NCBI GenBank assembly: GCA_016190025.1
Contig: JACPRG010000071.1
Coordinates: 1-10,009, forward strand
DNA: 10,009 bases
Direction of reading: 5' to 3'
From: Candidatus Tectimicrobiota bacterium
GTDB lineage: Bacteria > UBA8248 > JACPRG01
Shown in pieces: positions 1-6,788 of the stretch. The position numbers were made by a program, and so were the translations under genes. Under the pieces are notes generated by a model that did no database searches, was not told where the DNA came from, and worked only from the letters and a program-made list of their open reading frames with translations. Position 1 is the first letter of the stretch, and every line of letters begins with the position of its first letter.

Positions 1-289
1 GCGACCAGTCGAGGCCGTTGGCGACGGTGGCGATGCCTTCGGTCGTGTTCTTGAGGAAGGCGATCTCCTCCCGCTCGGCGCCGATGAGCCGGGCGAAACG
101 GGCCTTGGCCTCCACCTCCGCGTATTCGTGCCACGCCTGGGAGGCCTGGTCGCCTCGACGGAGGAAGTCGCGGAGAAAACCCTGGACGGCCTCCTGGACC
201 CTCAAGGAAGGAGACGCCACCGAGGCGTGGTTGAAGTACACGAGATCGCGGGTCACGGGAAAAAGTTTACGAATCTCGGGGGCGTTCAC
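1..289 (-). CDS. Class V (PLP-dependent) aminotransferase, N-terminal part, cut by window edge
   Basis: The first 96 codons of a gene read right to left and leave the window at base 1. From a GTG at 289-287 the product starts MNAPEIRKLFPV and contains VYFNHASVASPS (about residues 17-28) and, near the cut, a stretch ending in EEIAFLKNTTEGIATVANGL. These match the N-terminal segments of class V fold-type I PLP enzymes (cysteine desulfurase/selenocysteine lyase/isopenicillin N epimerase-like), where the NHAS-type segment contacts substrate and the NTTE segment contributes to PLP phosphate binding. The catalytic lysine lies beyond the window. The GTG shares four bases (GTGA) with the stop of the upstream hydantoinase B gene, which supports this start and translational coupling; the upstream Shine-Dalgarno is weak. 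Family membership is fairly secure. The reaction (transamination, racemisation/epimerisation or C-S lyase) cannot be told from this part. Confidence 0.85.
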   Translation of the reverse strand, partial: MNAPEIRKLFPVTRDLVYFNHASVASPSLRVQEAVQGFLRDFLRRGDQASQAWHEYAEVEAKARFARLIGAEREEIAFLKNTTEGIATVANGLDWS

Positions 290-2085
290 GATTCCCCCGT
301 CCACGGCGGGGCGGCGGAACATCCGGGGACGGGCGCCGTCGCGGGGCCGGAGAGGTCGGGGCGCACCGCCGGACGGCCCTCCGGGGTTTCGTCCGAGCCG
401 TGGCCGAGCCTTTTCCTCAGACGGTCCGTCGCCTCCGGGTCGACGCGCAGGCTCTCCGGGCCGATGGCCACCCGGTAGTCGCGGCGCGCCGCTTCGATCG
501 AAACGAATCCTTTCCGGACATCGTCCAGGACCCGGGCCGGGTCCCGGCGATCCGGCGGGCCGTGTCCGCCGCCGCCGGGCACCTCCAGCCGAAGCACGGA
601 CCCCGGCGGCAGGCTCGTGGTCCCCTTCGGGGGGATGGGCCCGTGGCCCTCCAGGCTGATGCCGAACAGCGGGCCGGGCATCCCGCCGTGGGTCCCCTGG
701 GGGGCGAACCGGGTCATCTCGAACATGGCGGAAAGACGGAGGGTGTTCCTGCCGACCACTTTCATCCGGATCACCTGGCCGAGCCCCCCCCGGTGGGCGC
801 CCGGCCCCGCGGAGTCCCGAAGGAACTCCTTTTCCAGGAAGCGGACGGGCGTCAGCATCTCGATCACCTCGATGGGGGTGTTGGAGAGGTTGTTGGGAAA
901 GGTCGTCGTGGACAGCCCGTCCTTGCCCGGGCGCGCCCCCATCCCTCCGGCGTTCCAGAAGGTGGAGATGAACCTCTCTCCGTTGTCCCTCCTCCCGTCG
1001 AACTGGGTGCAGGACCGGAGGGAGCCCCCCGCGGTCACCCGGTCGGGGACGGCCTTGGCCAAGGCGCCCAGGACGGCGAAGGGCAGGAAGTGTCCCGACA
1101 AGACCCGGGCCGACACCGGGGCGGGATGCCGGGCGTTCACCAGGCAGCCCTCGGGCGCCACGACGCGCAGGGGGCGGATGGCCCCTTCGTTGTTGGGGAT
1201 CTCCGGGCACAGGACGCACTTGAGGGCGTAGGTGGTGTAGGCCGCCGTGTAATTCATGACGGAGTTGATCCCGCGGGGGGCCTGGGGGGAGGTCCCGGTG
1301 TAGTCGGCGGTGAGATCGTCCCCCTCGACCCGAAGGGTGAGCCGGATGACCAGGGGGTCCTCGAAGCCGTCCATGTGGACCTCGTGGCGGTATTCGCCGG
1401 AGGGGACGGCCGCCACGGCGCGGCGGGTGGCGGCCTCCGTCATTCCGATGATGGCGTCGGAGAGTGCCTCCAGCGAGTCGAGGCCCCTTTCCCGCATGAA
1501 GCTCACGACCTTTTCGTTCGCCACCTCGTTGGCCGTCACCTGCGCCCGGACGTCCCCCAGGACCTCGTCGGGCACGCGCACGTTCTCGGCCAGAAGGGTG
1601 AAGAGGTCCTCGTTGGGCTCCCCGCGCCGGTAGAGCTTCAGGATGGGGATCAGGACCCCCTCCTCGTAGACCTCGGAGGCGTCGGCGGAATAGACCCGCC
1701 CCCCGATGTCGGCGCAGTGACAGGTGTTGGCTGTGAGCCCCGCCAGCCGCCCGTCCCGGAAGAAGGGCGTGACGATGGTGATGTCGTGCTTGTGGCCGGA
1801 GACCAGCCACGGGTCGTTGGTGATGAGGACGTCTCCGGGATCGAGGCGCCCGGGCGGGTATTTCCGGAGGAAATGTCGGACGCAGGTCGCCATGGTGTTG
1901 ATGTGCCCGGGGGTCCCGATGGACGACTGGACGACCATGCTCCCGCGCACATCGAAGATCCCGCACGAGATGTCCTCCGTCTCCCGGAGGAGGGTGGAGA
2001 ACGAGGCCCGGATGAGCGCCGCCGCCTGCTCATTGGCGATGGAGGCCAGGCGGTTCCACAGCAGCTCCAGCTCGATGGGATCCAA
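286..2085 (-). CDS. hyuB: Hydantoinase B / 5-oxoprolinase beta-type subunit
   Basis: 599 residues, full length for the family (usually about 520-600). HyuB partners HyuA in ATP-dependent opening of a cyclic amide (5-oxoproline, N-methylhydantoin), or carboxylation in the acetophenone carboxylase branch; it is expected to be cytoplasmic. Visible motifs: RETEDISCGIFD (34-45), GDVLITNDPW followed by SGHKHDITIVTPFF (84-109), HCADIGG (123-129, probable metal/substrate region), EGVLIPILKL (142-151), RFLEKEFLRDSAGPGAHRGG (415-434) and PGGGGHGPPDRRDP (503-516). The last 35 or so residues are a Pro/Ala-rich tail with no visible motif. The start is a TTG at 2085-2083, chosen because MDPIELELLWNRL is the usual family N-terminus and a GGAGAGG lies 9 nt upstream. 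It begins 15 nt after hyuA and overlaps the aminotransferase start by 4 nt. No third subunit gene of the acetone carboxylase type is seen. The family is certain; substrate is open. Confidence 0.95.
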   Translation of the reverse strand: MDPIELELLWNRLASIANEQAAALIRASFSTLLRETEDISCGIFDVRGSMVVQSSIGTPGHINTMATCVRHFLRKYPPGRLDPGDVLITNDPWLVSGHKHDITIVTPFFRDGRLAGLTANTCHCADIGGRVYSADASEVYEEGVLIPILKLYRRGEPNEDLFTLLAENVRVPDEVLGDVRAQVTANEVANEKVVSFMRERGLDSLEALSDAIIGMTEAATRRAVAAVPSGEYRHEVHMDGFEDPLVIRLTLRVEGDDLTADYTGTSPQAPRGINSVMNYTAAYTTYALKCVLCPEIPNNEGAIRPLRVVAPEGCLVNARHPAPVSARVLSGHFLPFAVLGALAKAVPDRVTAGGSLRSCTQFDGRRDNGERFISTFWNAGGMGARPGKDGLSTTTFPNNLSNTPIEVIEMLTPVRFLEKEFLRDSAGPGAHRGGLGQVIRMKVVGRNTLRLSAMFEMTRFAPQGTHGGMPGPLFGISLEGHGPIPPKGTTSLPPGSVLRLEVPGGGGHGPPDRRDPARVLDDVRKGFVSIEAARRDYRVAIGPESLRVDPEATDRLRKRLGHGSDETPEGRPAVRPDLSGPATAPVPGCSAAPPWTGES

Positions 2086-2094
2086 GGGGGCGGT

Positions 2095-2101
2095 CCTCTC
2101 C
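2095..2101 (-). promoter_or_regulatory. Shine-Dalgarno of hyuB, overlapping the hyuA stop codon
   Basis: On the minus strand the string TAGGAGAGG carries the hyuA stop (TAG, 2103-2101) and the hyuB ribosome binding site GGAGAGG, sharing one G. Nine bases separate it from the TTG start at 2085. This placement supports the rare start codon and suggests that ribosomes terminating on hyuA reinitiate on hyuB, which would suit a 1:1 complex. Confidence 0.75.
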
Positions 2102-4242
2102 TATCCCGCAATGTCGATCCGGACGTTGAGGTCCGCGTCCACGGAGGCCCGGGCCTTCGGGCCGACCACCACCGTCGATTCCCGCTCCTCGATGATGAGG
2201 GGGCCTTCGCAGGAGAAGTCGGACCCGAGGGAGTATCGATCGTACACCGGACAATCGATGAAGCCGTTCCGTTCGCTGAAGTATACGGGACGGGTCCCTT
2301 TGCGCGATCGAGGGGAGGTCCGGCTCCGGGCCGGCGGCCTCGCGCCCGGGGGAGGGGGGCCGGCCACGCGAAGCCGCCAGTTGACGGTCTCTACGTCCAC
2401 GTCCGGGTTCGCCCGGTGGTAGATCTTCTCGTAGGTCTGGTGGAAGGCGCGCCGGATCTCCTCCCGCTGGTCCTCGGTCCAGACGCCGGGCGGAAGCAGG
2501 ACGGCCACCTCGTGTCCCTGCCCCTTGTACCGCATGTCGGCGGACCGGATGTAGGTGATCTGACGGGGGGCCACGCCTCCCTGCGCCAGGACCTTCCGCC
2601 CCTCTGACTCCATCTCCGCGAAAAGGGCGTTGGGAACCTCCAGGGGCAGGCCGGACAGCAGGGCGACGTGGGTCCGCACGAAGTCGAAGGAAAAGGGGGC
2701 CAGCGTGAAGCCCAGGGCCGAGGCGACACCGGCCGAGGGCGGCACCAGGATGGTCTTCATGCCGAGGTTGCGGGCGACCCCGTAGGCGTGCACGGGTCCC
2801 GCCCCCCCGAAGGCGATCAGGGCGTATTCGTGGGGGGTCCGCCCCCGCTCGACGGCGTGCATGCGGGCCGCGTTGGCCATGGACTCGTTGGCGATCTGGT
2901 GGATGCCCGCCGCGGCCCGCTCCAGGCTCACCCCGAGGGGGCCTGTCACCTGTTCCTGGACCGCCCGCCGGGCCCCTTCCACGTCCAGCGGCATCTGGCC
3001 CCCGAGGAAGTAGGAGGCGTCCAGGTAGCCCAGGAGGAGGTCGGCGTCCGTGACGGTGGGTTCTTTCCCCCCGCGGCCGTAGCAGACGGGCCCCGGGTCC
3101 GCGCCGGCGCTCTGGGGCCCCACCTTCAGGAGCCCCATCTCGTCCACGCGCGCCAGGCTTCCCCCGCCCGTCCCGATCTCGATCATCTCGATGACGGGGA
3201 CCTTGACGGGAAGGCCGCTCCCCTTCTTGAACCGGTAGACGCGGGCCGCCTCGAAGGCCGTGGTGAGCTGGGGCTCCCCGCCCTCGATGAGGGCGATCTT
3301 CGCCGTGGTCCCCCCCATGTCGAAGGAGATGGCGCGGGGAAGGCCTCTGGCCGCGGCCAGGCGCGCCGCCGCCACCGCCCCCCCGGCCGGGCCCGACTCC
3401 ACCGACCGGATGGGGTATCGCTTGGCGGAGTCCACCGTCGTCACCCCGCCGTTGGAGAGCATGAGGAAGAGCGGGCCGCGGAACCCTGCCGCCGAAAGCC
3501 TCTCCTCCAGCCGGGAGAGATAGGTCTTCATCAGCGGCTGGACGTAGGCGTTGGCCACGGTGGTGGAGCACCTTTCGAACTCCCGGATCTCCGGGCAGAC
3601 ATCGGAGGAGAGGGAGCAGAACATCTCCGGGGCCCGCTCCGCCAGCATCTCCCCCACGGCCCGCTCGTGGGCGGGGTTCTGGAAGGCGTGCAGAAAGCAC
3701 ACCGCCACCGAGTGCACCCCCTCCCGCCTCAGCCTTTCGATGGCCTCGGTCACCGAATCCGAGCAGAGGGGGGCGAGGACCTCGCCGCCCGGCCCCATGC
3801 GTTCCTGGACGCCGAGACGGAGTTCGCGGGAGACCAGCGGTTCGGGAAGCTCCAGGAACAGGTCGTAGATGTCGTACCGCTTCTCCCGCCTCATCTCCAG
3901 GATGTCCCGGAACCCCGCGGTGGTGAGAAGGCCCGTGCGGGCCCCCTTTCGCTCGATCAGGACGTTGGTGACGAGGGTGGTGCCGTGGATGATCGTCCTC
4001 ACGCCGCCGAAGTCGAGTCCCACCTCTTGGAGGAGGGTCTCGAGGCCCTCCATGACGGCCCGGGAGGGGTCATCCGGTGTCGTGAGGACCTTACCCAGGG
4101 CGGAGCGGCCGCTCGCCCGGTCGACGAGGTAGAAGTCGGTGAACGTCCCCCCGATGTCCACGCCGACGACGCAGATCTCCTCCGATCCCCCCTGGGAGCG
4201 GCGCGGTGCGGGTTCGGTCCGGGGTCTCTTCGCGGAAGTCAT
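2101..4242 (-). CDS. hyuA: Hydantoinase A / 5-oxoprolinase alpha-type ATPase subunit
   Basis: 713 residues, typical for HyuA (about 680-720). It is the ASKHA-fold ATPase half of hydantoinase/oxoprolinase: it activates the cyclic amide or its product by phosphorylation in concert with HyuB. Motifs in order: VVGVDIGGTFTDF (25-37, phosphate loop 1), IIHGTTLVTNVLIERKGAR (84-102), TTAGFRDILEMRRE (107-120), SGPAGGAV (283-290), SFDMGGTTAKIALI (306-319, second phosphate loop), EIGTGGGSLARVD (355-367, nucleotide site), SAGADPGPVCYGRGG (378-392), FGGAGPVHAYG (478-488) and RYKGQGHEV (571-579). Residues about 628-650 form a Pro/Arg-rich linker that is looser than the rest. ATG at 4242 is preceded by GAGG 8 nt upstream. 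The first 20 residues are a charged extension before the fold. A 178-nt gap separates it from the DUF1445 gene. The family assignment is very strong; 5-oxoproline is favoured as substrate only by context. Confidence 0.96.
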   Translation of the reverse strand: MTSAKRPRTEPAPRRSQGGSEEICVVGVDIGGTFTDFYLVDRASGRSALGKVLTTPDDPSRAVMEGLETLLQEVGLDFGGVRTIIHGTTLVTNVLIERKGARTGLLTTAGFRDILEMRREKRYDIYDLFLELPEPLVSRELRLGVQERMGPGGEVLAPLCSDSVTEAIERLRREGVHSVAVCFLHAFQNPAHERAVGEMLAERAPEMFCSLSSDVCPEIREFERCSTTVANAYVQPLMKTYLSRLEERLSAAGFRGPLFLMLSNGGVTTVDSAKRYPIRSVESGPAGGAVAAARLAAARGLPRAISFDMGGTTAKIALIEGGEPQLTTAFEAARVYRFKKGSGLPVKVPVIEMIEIGTGGGSLARVDEMGLLKVGPQSAGADPGPVCYGRGGKEPTVTDADLLLGYLDASYFLGGQMPLDVEGARRAVQEQVTGPLGVSLERAAAGIHQIANESMANAARMHAVERGRTPHEYALIAFGGAGPVHAYGVARNLGMKTILVPPSAGVASALGFTLAPFSFDFVRTHVALLSGLPLEVPNALFAEMESEGRKVLAQGGVAPRQITYIRSADMRYKGQGHEVAVLLPPGVWTEDQREEIRRAFHQTYEKIYHRANPDVDVETVNWRLRVAGPPPPGARPPARSRTSPRSRKGTRPVYFSERNGFIDCPVYDRYSLGSDFSCEGPLIIEERESTVVVGPKARASVDADLNVRIDIAG

Positions 4243-4420
4243 GTCTTCGTCCTCATCGGGTGTTCAAACGCGGATGATGCGCCGGCCCCCCAAAGTTTCA
4301 GTCGGGGGCGGGTGCTCAAAGCATTCGGGAAAGTCGTGCCTTCGGGCCGGTGGGACCGCTCGGCGAACGCATGCGAGGTCCTTCGAAAGGGTCGCGCGCC
4401 CCGAGCCCTGGGCCTCCCGG
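4243..4420. other. 178-nt intergenic gap between DUF1445 gene and hyuA
   Basis: This is the longest internal gap of the array. It holds the hyuA ribosome binding site at its left end. I see only short imperfect inverted repeats (a CCCCC/GGGGG pair around a 12-nt loop near 4285-4308) and no T-tract terminator. On the minus strand TTGAGC is followed 17 nt later by ACTTTG, a poor sigma-70 fit, so a separate promoter for hyuAB is possible but not demonstrated. No small ORF with coding character was seen. Confidence 0.4.
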
Positions 4421-5218
4421 TCAGAAGGCGGCGAGCTCTTCCGAGAGCTTGTCGGTGACCAGGCAGCAACCGGGGCTGTGCGTGATCATCAACTCGAGTC
4501 TCGCCTCCAGGGCCACCGCCTGGGGCGTGCAGCCGCAGGCCCAGAAGACGGGGACCTGATCGGCCTTCACTTCCACCCTCCGGCTGCTCAGGGCCACGTC
4601 GTCGAGGTTGCGGATGCCGAGGGCCGAGGGATCGCCGATGTGGACCGGCGCCCCGTGGGTCGCCGGAAAGCGCGAGGTCACCTGAACCGCCCGGACGACC
4701 TGGTCTTTGCGGATGGGCCTCATGCTGACCAGCATCGGCCCGGTGAAGCGCCCCGCCGGGACGCACGGGACCCGGGTGGTGTACAGGCAGCTGGCGTTGG
4801 GCGCGACGTTGGCCTTCCGCAGGGAGCCCAGGAAGGAGTAGCTGCACCCGAGGAGGAAGCCCACCAGGTCCTCCCGCCAGTGGTCCGACACGTCTTCGAC
4901 TTCCGCGACGCACCGGCCCCCTTCGTACACGCGGTACTTGGGAAGATCGGTCCGAAGGTCGGCCCCGGGCGCCACCTCCCGGACAATGGGAAAGCCCGGC
5001 TCTACGACCTCGAGGAGGGGACAGGGCTTCGGGTTCCGCACGCAAAAGAGGAGGAAATCGAACGCATCCGCGGAGGGAACCGCCGCCAGGTTCGCCTGGA
5101 CGTAGCCCTCCGCCAGGTCGGCCGTTTTCCCTGTCCACTTCCGCTCCCGGATGAGGGCCCGGATCTCTCTCGGGTGGAGGCCGGCCAGGTCTTTCTTTTC
5201 GAGGGTGGTGAAGGTCAT
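4421..5218 (-). CDS. DUF1445 / D-glutamate cyclase-family protein (annotated elsewhere as putative hydro-lyase)
   Basis: 265 residues from the chosen ATG, the family's normal size. Characteristic segments: YVQANLAAVP (39-48), NPKPCPLLEVVEPG (62-75), GCSYSFLGSL (124-133), VSMRPI (164-169), THGAPVHIGDPSALGI (187-202), VPVFWACGCTPQ (222-233) and MITHSPGCCLVTD (244-256). The mammalian member (DGLUCY) interconverts D-glutamate and 5-oxo-D-proline; the bacterial members are mostly untested. An upstream ATG at 5278 would add 20 residues (MMKTREPW...) that lie outside the family; the start at 5218 (MTFTTLEKKD) has GGAAGAG and AAGG upstream and matches the usual N-terminus. Oddity: the family commonly shows a CSFSFE-type segment, whereas here it is CSYSFL, losing the acidic residue. 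Context with 5-oxoprolinase-type genes supports a role in 5-oxoproline or D-glutamate metabolism, by inference. Confidence 0.93.
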   Translation of the reverse strand: MTFTTLEKKDLAGLHPREIRALIRERKWTGKTADLAEGYVQANLAAVPSADAFDFLLFCVRNPKPCPLLEVVEPGFPIVREVAPGADLRTDLPKYRVYEGGRCVAEVEDVSDHWREDLVGFLLGCSYSFLGSLRKANVAPNASCLYTTRVPCVPAGRFTGPMLVSMRPIRKDQVVRAVQVTSRFPATHGAPVHIGDPSALGIRNLDDVALSSRRVEVKADQVPVFWACGCTPQAVALEARLELMITHSPGCCLVTDKLSEELAAF

Positions 5219-5285
5219 TCCGCCTTCTCTTCCTTTCGGGATGGAGAGAAGTCCCCACGGCTCACGGGTCTTCATCAAGCGCCCG

Positions 5286-5335
5286 GCCCCGTGCTTGGCG
5301 TCCCGCGCCCTTCGTCGCGGGACGCGGCTCGGGGC
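5286..5335 (-). other. Perfect GC-rich hairpin just after the SBP1 stop codon
   Basis: GCGTCCCGCG (5298-5307) and CGCGGGACGC (5316-5325) are perfect reverse complements over 10 bp around the 8-nt loop CCCTTCGT. An outer 6-bp stem, GCCCCG (5286-5291) with CGGGGC (5330-5335), encloses it. The structure starts 5 nt past the SBP1 TAG (5342-5340) and ends well before the DUF1445 start. No U-run follows on the transcribed strand, so it is not a canonical intrinsic terminator. A position right after a binding-protein gene fits the known pattern in which 3' hairpins protect binding-protein mRNA or partly attenuate transcription of the genes beyond. Confidence 0.7.
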
Positions 5336-5339
5336 TCGT

Positions 5340-6392
5340 CTAACGGTACTTGGCCGGGATCTCGCCCTTCTTCATCGGTCGCTTCTCGAGGAATTCGTTC
5401 GTGTAGATGTCGCCGATAGGCATCTTCGCCGCCTTCAGGGTATAGGCCTCGAACATCATGTCCCGGGTGAGGGTCATCTTCTTCTCGGTCATCCAGCCCA
5501 GAGCGAGGGTCCGGGCCTCCGGCGCGAGGAGGGACTCCACCATCTTGTCGAACTGGGCGGCGGCGATCTCCCGGTTGAGCTCGGGGTGTTTGTGCAGGAA
5601 GTTCTGGAGGGCCTCGTCAGGGTGCGTGACCGAGCGCCGGAAGGCCGCCATGGAGGACCGGACGAATCGCCGCACGAGGCCGGGGTCCTTCTGGATCTGG
5701 TCGTCCCGAACGGTCAGGCCGTTGGCGTAACCGTCCAAGCCGTAGTCGGAGCCCAGGAAGACCGCCAGCTCCTTGTCGGGGTCGAGCCCCTTTTTCTTCA
5801 GGCTGTATCGGAGGACGGGCAGGGTGACCATCGTGAGGACGCCGATGATGTCGATCTTCTTCGCGAGGAAGGAGGGGGTCCACGAGGTCGGATCCAGGTT
5901 GATGGCCTTGATCTGCTTCGGGTCCAGCCCGGCGTTTCTGGCGAAGAGGGGAAACATCAGCGTCGAGGTTGCGCCGGTGGACCCGCCGTAGACCTTTCCC
6001 GCCAGGTCCTTGGGGCTGTGGATCCCGTTCGAGCGGAGGCCCGCCCACGCGATGGGATAGGTGGCGTGAATCACGGCGGCCTGCTTCAGCCGGATTCCCT
6101 GGGGCCGGCCCAGGATGATGACGCCGGTGTCAACGAAGGAGAAGTCGGTTTTCCCCTCGTTCTGGAGCTTCGCCACGCTGCCGGACCCGTACCCCCGGCT
6201 GATCGAGACCTCCAAGCCTTCCTTCTTCCAGAAGCCCTTGTCCCGGGCCAGGAAGAGAGGCGCATGCTTGGCCCCGATGATCCAGTCGGCCATGAACTGG
6301 AGCTTCTCGGCGGTCGCCGTTGCCGCACCCAGCCCGAGGCTCACGACGGCCGTCACCAAGAGGGAGGTAACCCTCGCGCGCTTGAACCCCAT
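5340..6392 (-). CDS. ABC transporter periplasmic substrate-binding protein, NMT1/THI5-like (SBP1)
   Basis: 350 residues. The N-terminus MGFKRAR plus a hydrophobic run (VTSLLVTAVVSLGLGAATA) is a Sec signal peptide with cleavage probably near residue 28 (TATA/EK); no lipobox cysteine. The mature part opens with LQFMADWIIGAKHAPLFLARDKGFWKKEG (31-59), the type II periplasmic-binding fold hallmark of the NMT1/SsuA/ThiY group, followed by GYGSGSVAKLQNEGKTDFSF (67-86) and GIHSPKDLAGKVYGG (123-137). The family binds thiamine precursors, sulfonates, nitrate, aromatic acids and others; ligand here unknown. AAGGAG lies 6 nt before the ATG. It is a clear paralog of SBP2: both have a GxGSG segment, a GI.(S/T).KDL segment, and an IYTN.FL segment near the C-terminus. 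No permease or ATPase gene is present in the window. Confidence 0.94.
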   Translation of the reverse strand: MGFKRARVTSLLVTAVVSLGLGAATATAEKLQFMADWIIGAKHAPLFLARDKGFWKKEGLEVSISRGYGSGSVAKLQNEGKTDFSFVDTGVIILGRPQGIRLKQAAVIHATYPIAWAGLRSNGIHSPKDLAGKVYGGSTGATSTLMFPLFARNAGLDPKQIKAINLDPTSWTPSFLAKKIDIIGVLTMVTLPVLRYSLKKKGLDPDKELAVFLGSDYGLDGYANGLTVRDDQIQKDPGLVRRFVRSSMAAFRRSVTHPDEALQNFLHKHPELNREIAAAQFDKMVESLLAPEARTLALGWMTEKKMTLTRDMMFEAYTLKAAKMPIGDIYTNEFLEKRPMKKGEIPAKYR

Positions 6393-6398
6393 GCTTTT

Positions 6399-6404
6399 CT
6401 CCTT
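6399..6404 (-). promoter_or_regulatory. Strong Shine-Dalgarno of SBP1
   Basis: AAGGAG, 6 nt before the SBP1 ATG (6392-6390). It is the strongest conventional site among the downstream genes and fits high expression of a periplasmic binding protein. The 78-nt gap upstream also contains the palindrome CTGGATCCAG (6420-6429), of no assigned role. Confidence 0.7.
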
Positions 6405-6470
6405 CCATCCTCTTCCCCCCTGGATCCAGCCGTAGCCGGATCAAAGCGTGACTCTCCGGGCGGGACGGGG

Positions 6471-6788
6471 TCACCCTTCGCCGGGCGCCGCGATGAGGTC
6501 CCGCAAGACCGGCCTCCCTTTTCGCGGCTCCACCACCACCTCCCTCGCCGGGTCCTGAATCACGCACTGGCAGGCGAGGGCGTGGCGGCCGTTCACCCGG
6601 ACCGTGCACACCCCGCAAGAGCCCGTCCGGCACGAATGCCGGCAGGCGATAGACTCCGTCTCGTTCAGCCGGTGAAGGGCCATCAACACCGTCATGCCGG
6701 GGACGTAAGGAACACGCCCCGTCGCGTAAGAGGGAGCCTCGTCCGAGCGCGGGTCGTACCGGAAGACCCTCAGCGTCACCTCATCCAT
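6471..6788 (-). CDS. Small [2Fe-2S] protein, SdhB/FrdB N-terminal-domain only
   Basis: 105 residues with a plant-type ferredoxin fold as in succinate dehydrogenase/fumarate reductase iron-sulfur subunits. Cluster ligands are visible as C53-x4-C58-x2-C61-x11-C73 within CRTGSCGVC...HALAC; C49 and C75 are extra. The N-terminus (TLRVFRYDPRSDEAPSY) and the segment VVVEPRKGRPVLRDLI (84-99) follow SdhB closely, up to the linker where SdhB would enter its [4Fe-4S]/[3Fe-4S] domain. Here the protein ends at residue 105, so that domain is absent. SdhB is normally about 230-260 residues. It overlaps the flavoprotein gene by 8 nt (ATGGATGA) with a perfect AGGAGG 6 nt upstream. It is inferred to carry single electrons between the FAD subunit and an unidentified acceptor or donor. 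There is no signal peptide, so it is probably cytoplasmic. Confidence 0.92.
   Translation of the reverse strand: MDEVTLRVFRYDPRSDEAPSYATGRVPYVPGMTVLMALHRLNETESIACRHSCRTGSCGVCTVRVNGRHALACQCVIQDPAREVVVEPRKGRPVLRDLIAAPGEG

Noticed and set aside
4270..4330. A possible sigma-70 promoter before hyuA (TTGAGC, 17 nt, ACTTTG on the minus strand)
   Set aside because: The -10 hexamer matches the consensus poorly, and such pairs arise by chance; not reported as a promoter.
400..4458. Very long plus-strand open frames opposite hyuB and hyuA (over 500 codons)
   Set aside because: These are antisense shadows caused by high GC at third codon positions. They are rich in Gly, Arg, Pro, Asp and His without domain motifs, while the opposite strand carries clear conserved proteins.
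5219..5278. Upstream ATG start for the DUF1445 protein adding 20 residues
   Set aside because: The extra MMKTREPWGLLSIPKG segment has no counterpart in the family, and the internal ATG at 5218 has a suitable ribosome binding site and the expected N-terminus.
6420..6442. Palindrome CTGGATCCAG and a short GATCC/GGATC stem between the ferredoxin and SBP1
   Set aside because: Stem is short with a mismatch, there is no U-run, and no operator is recognised.
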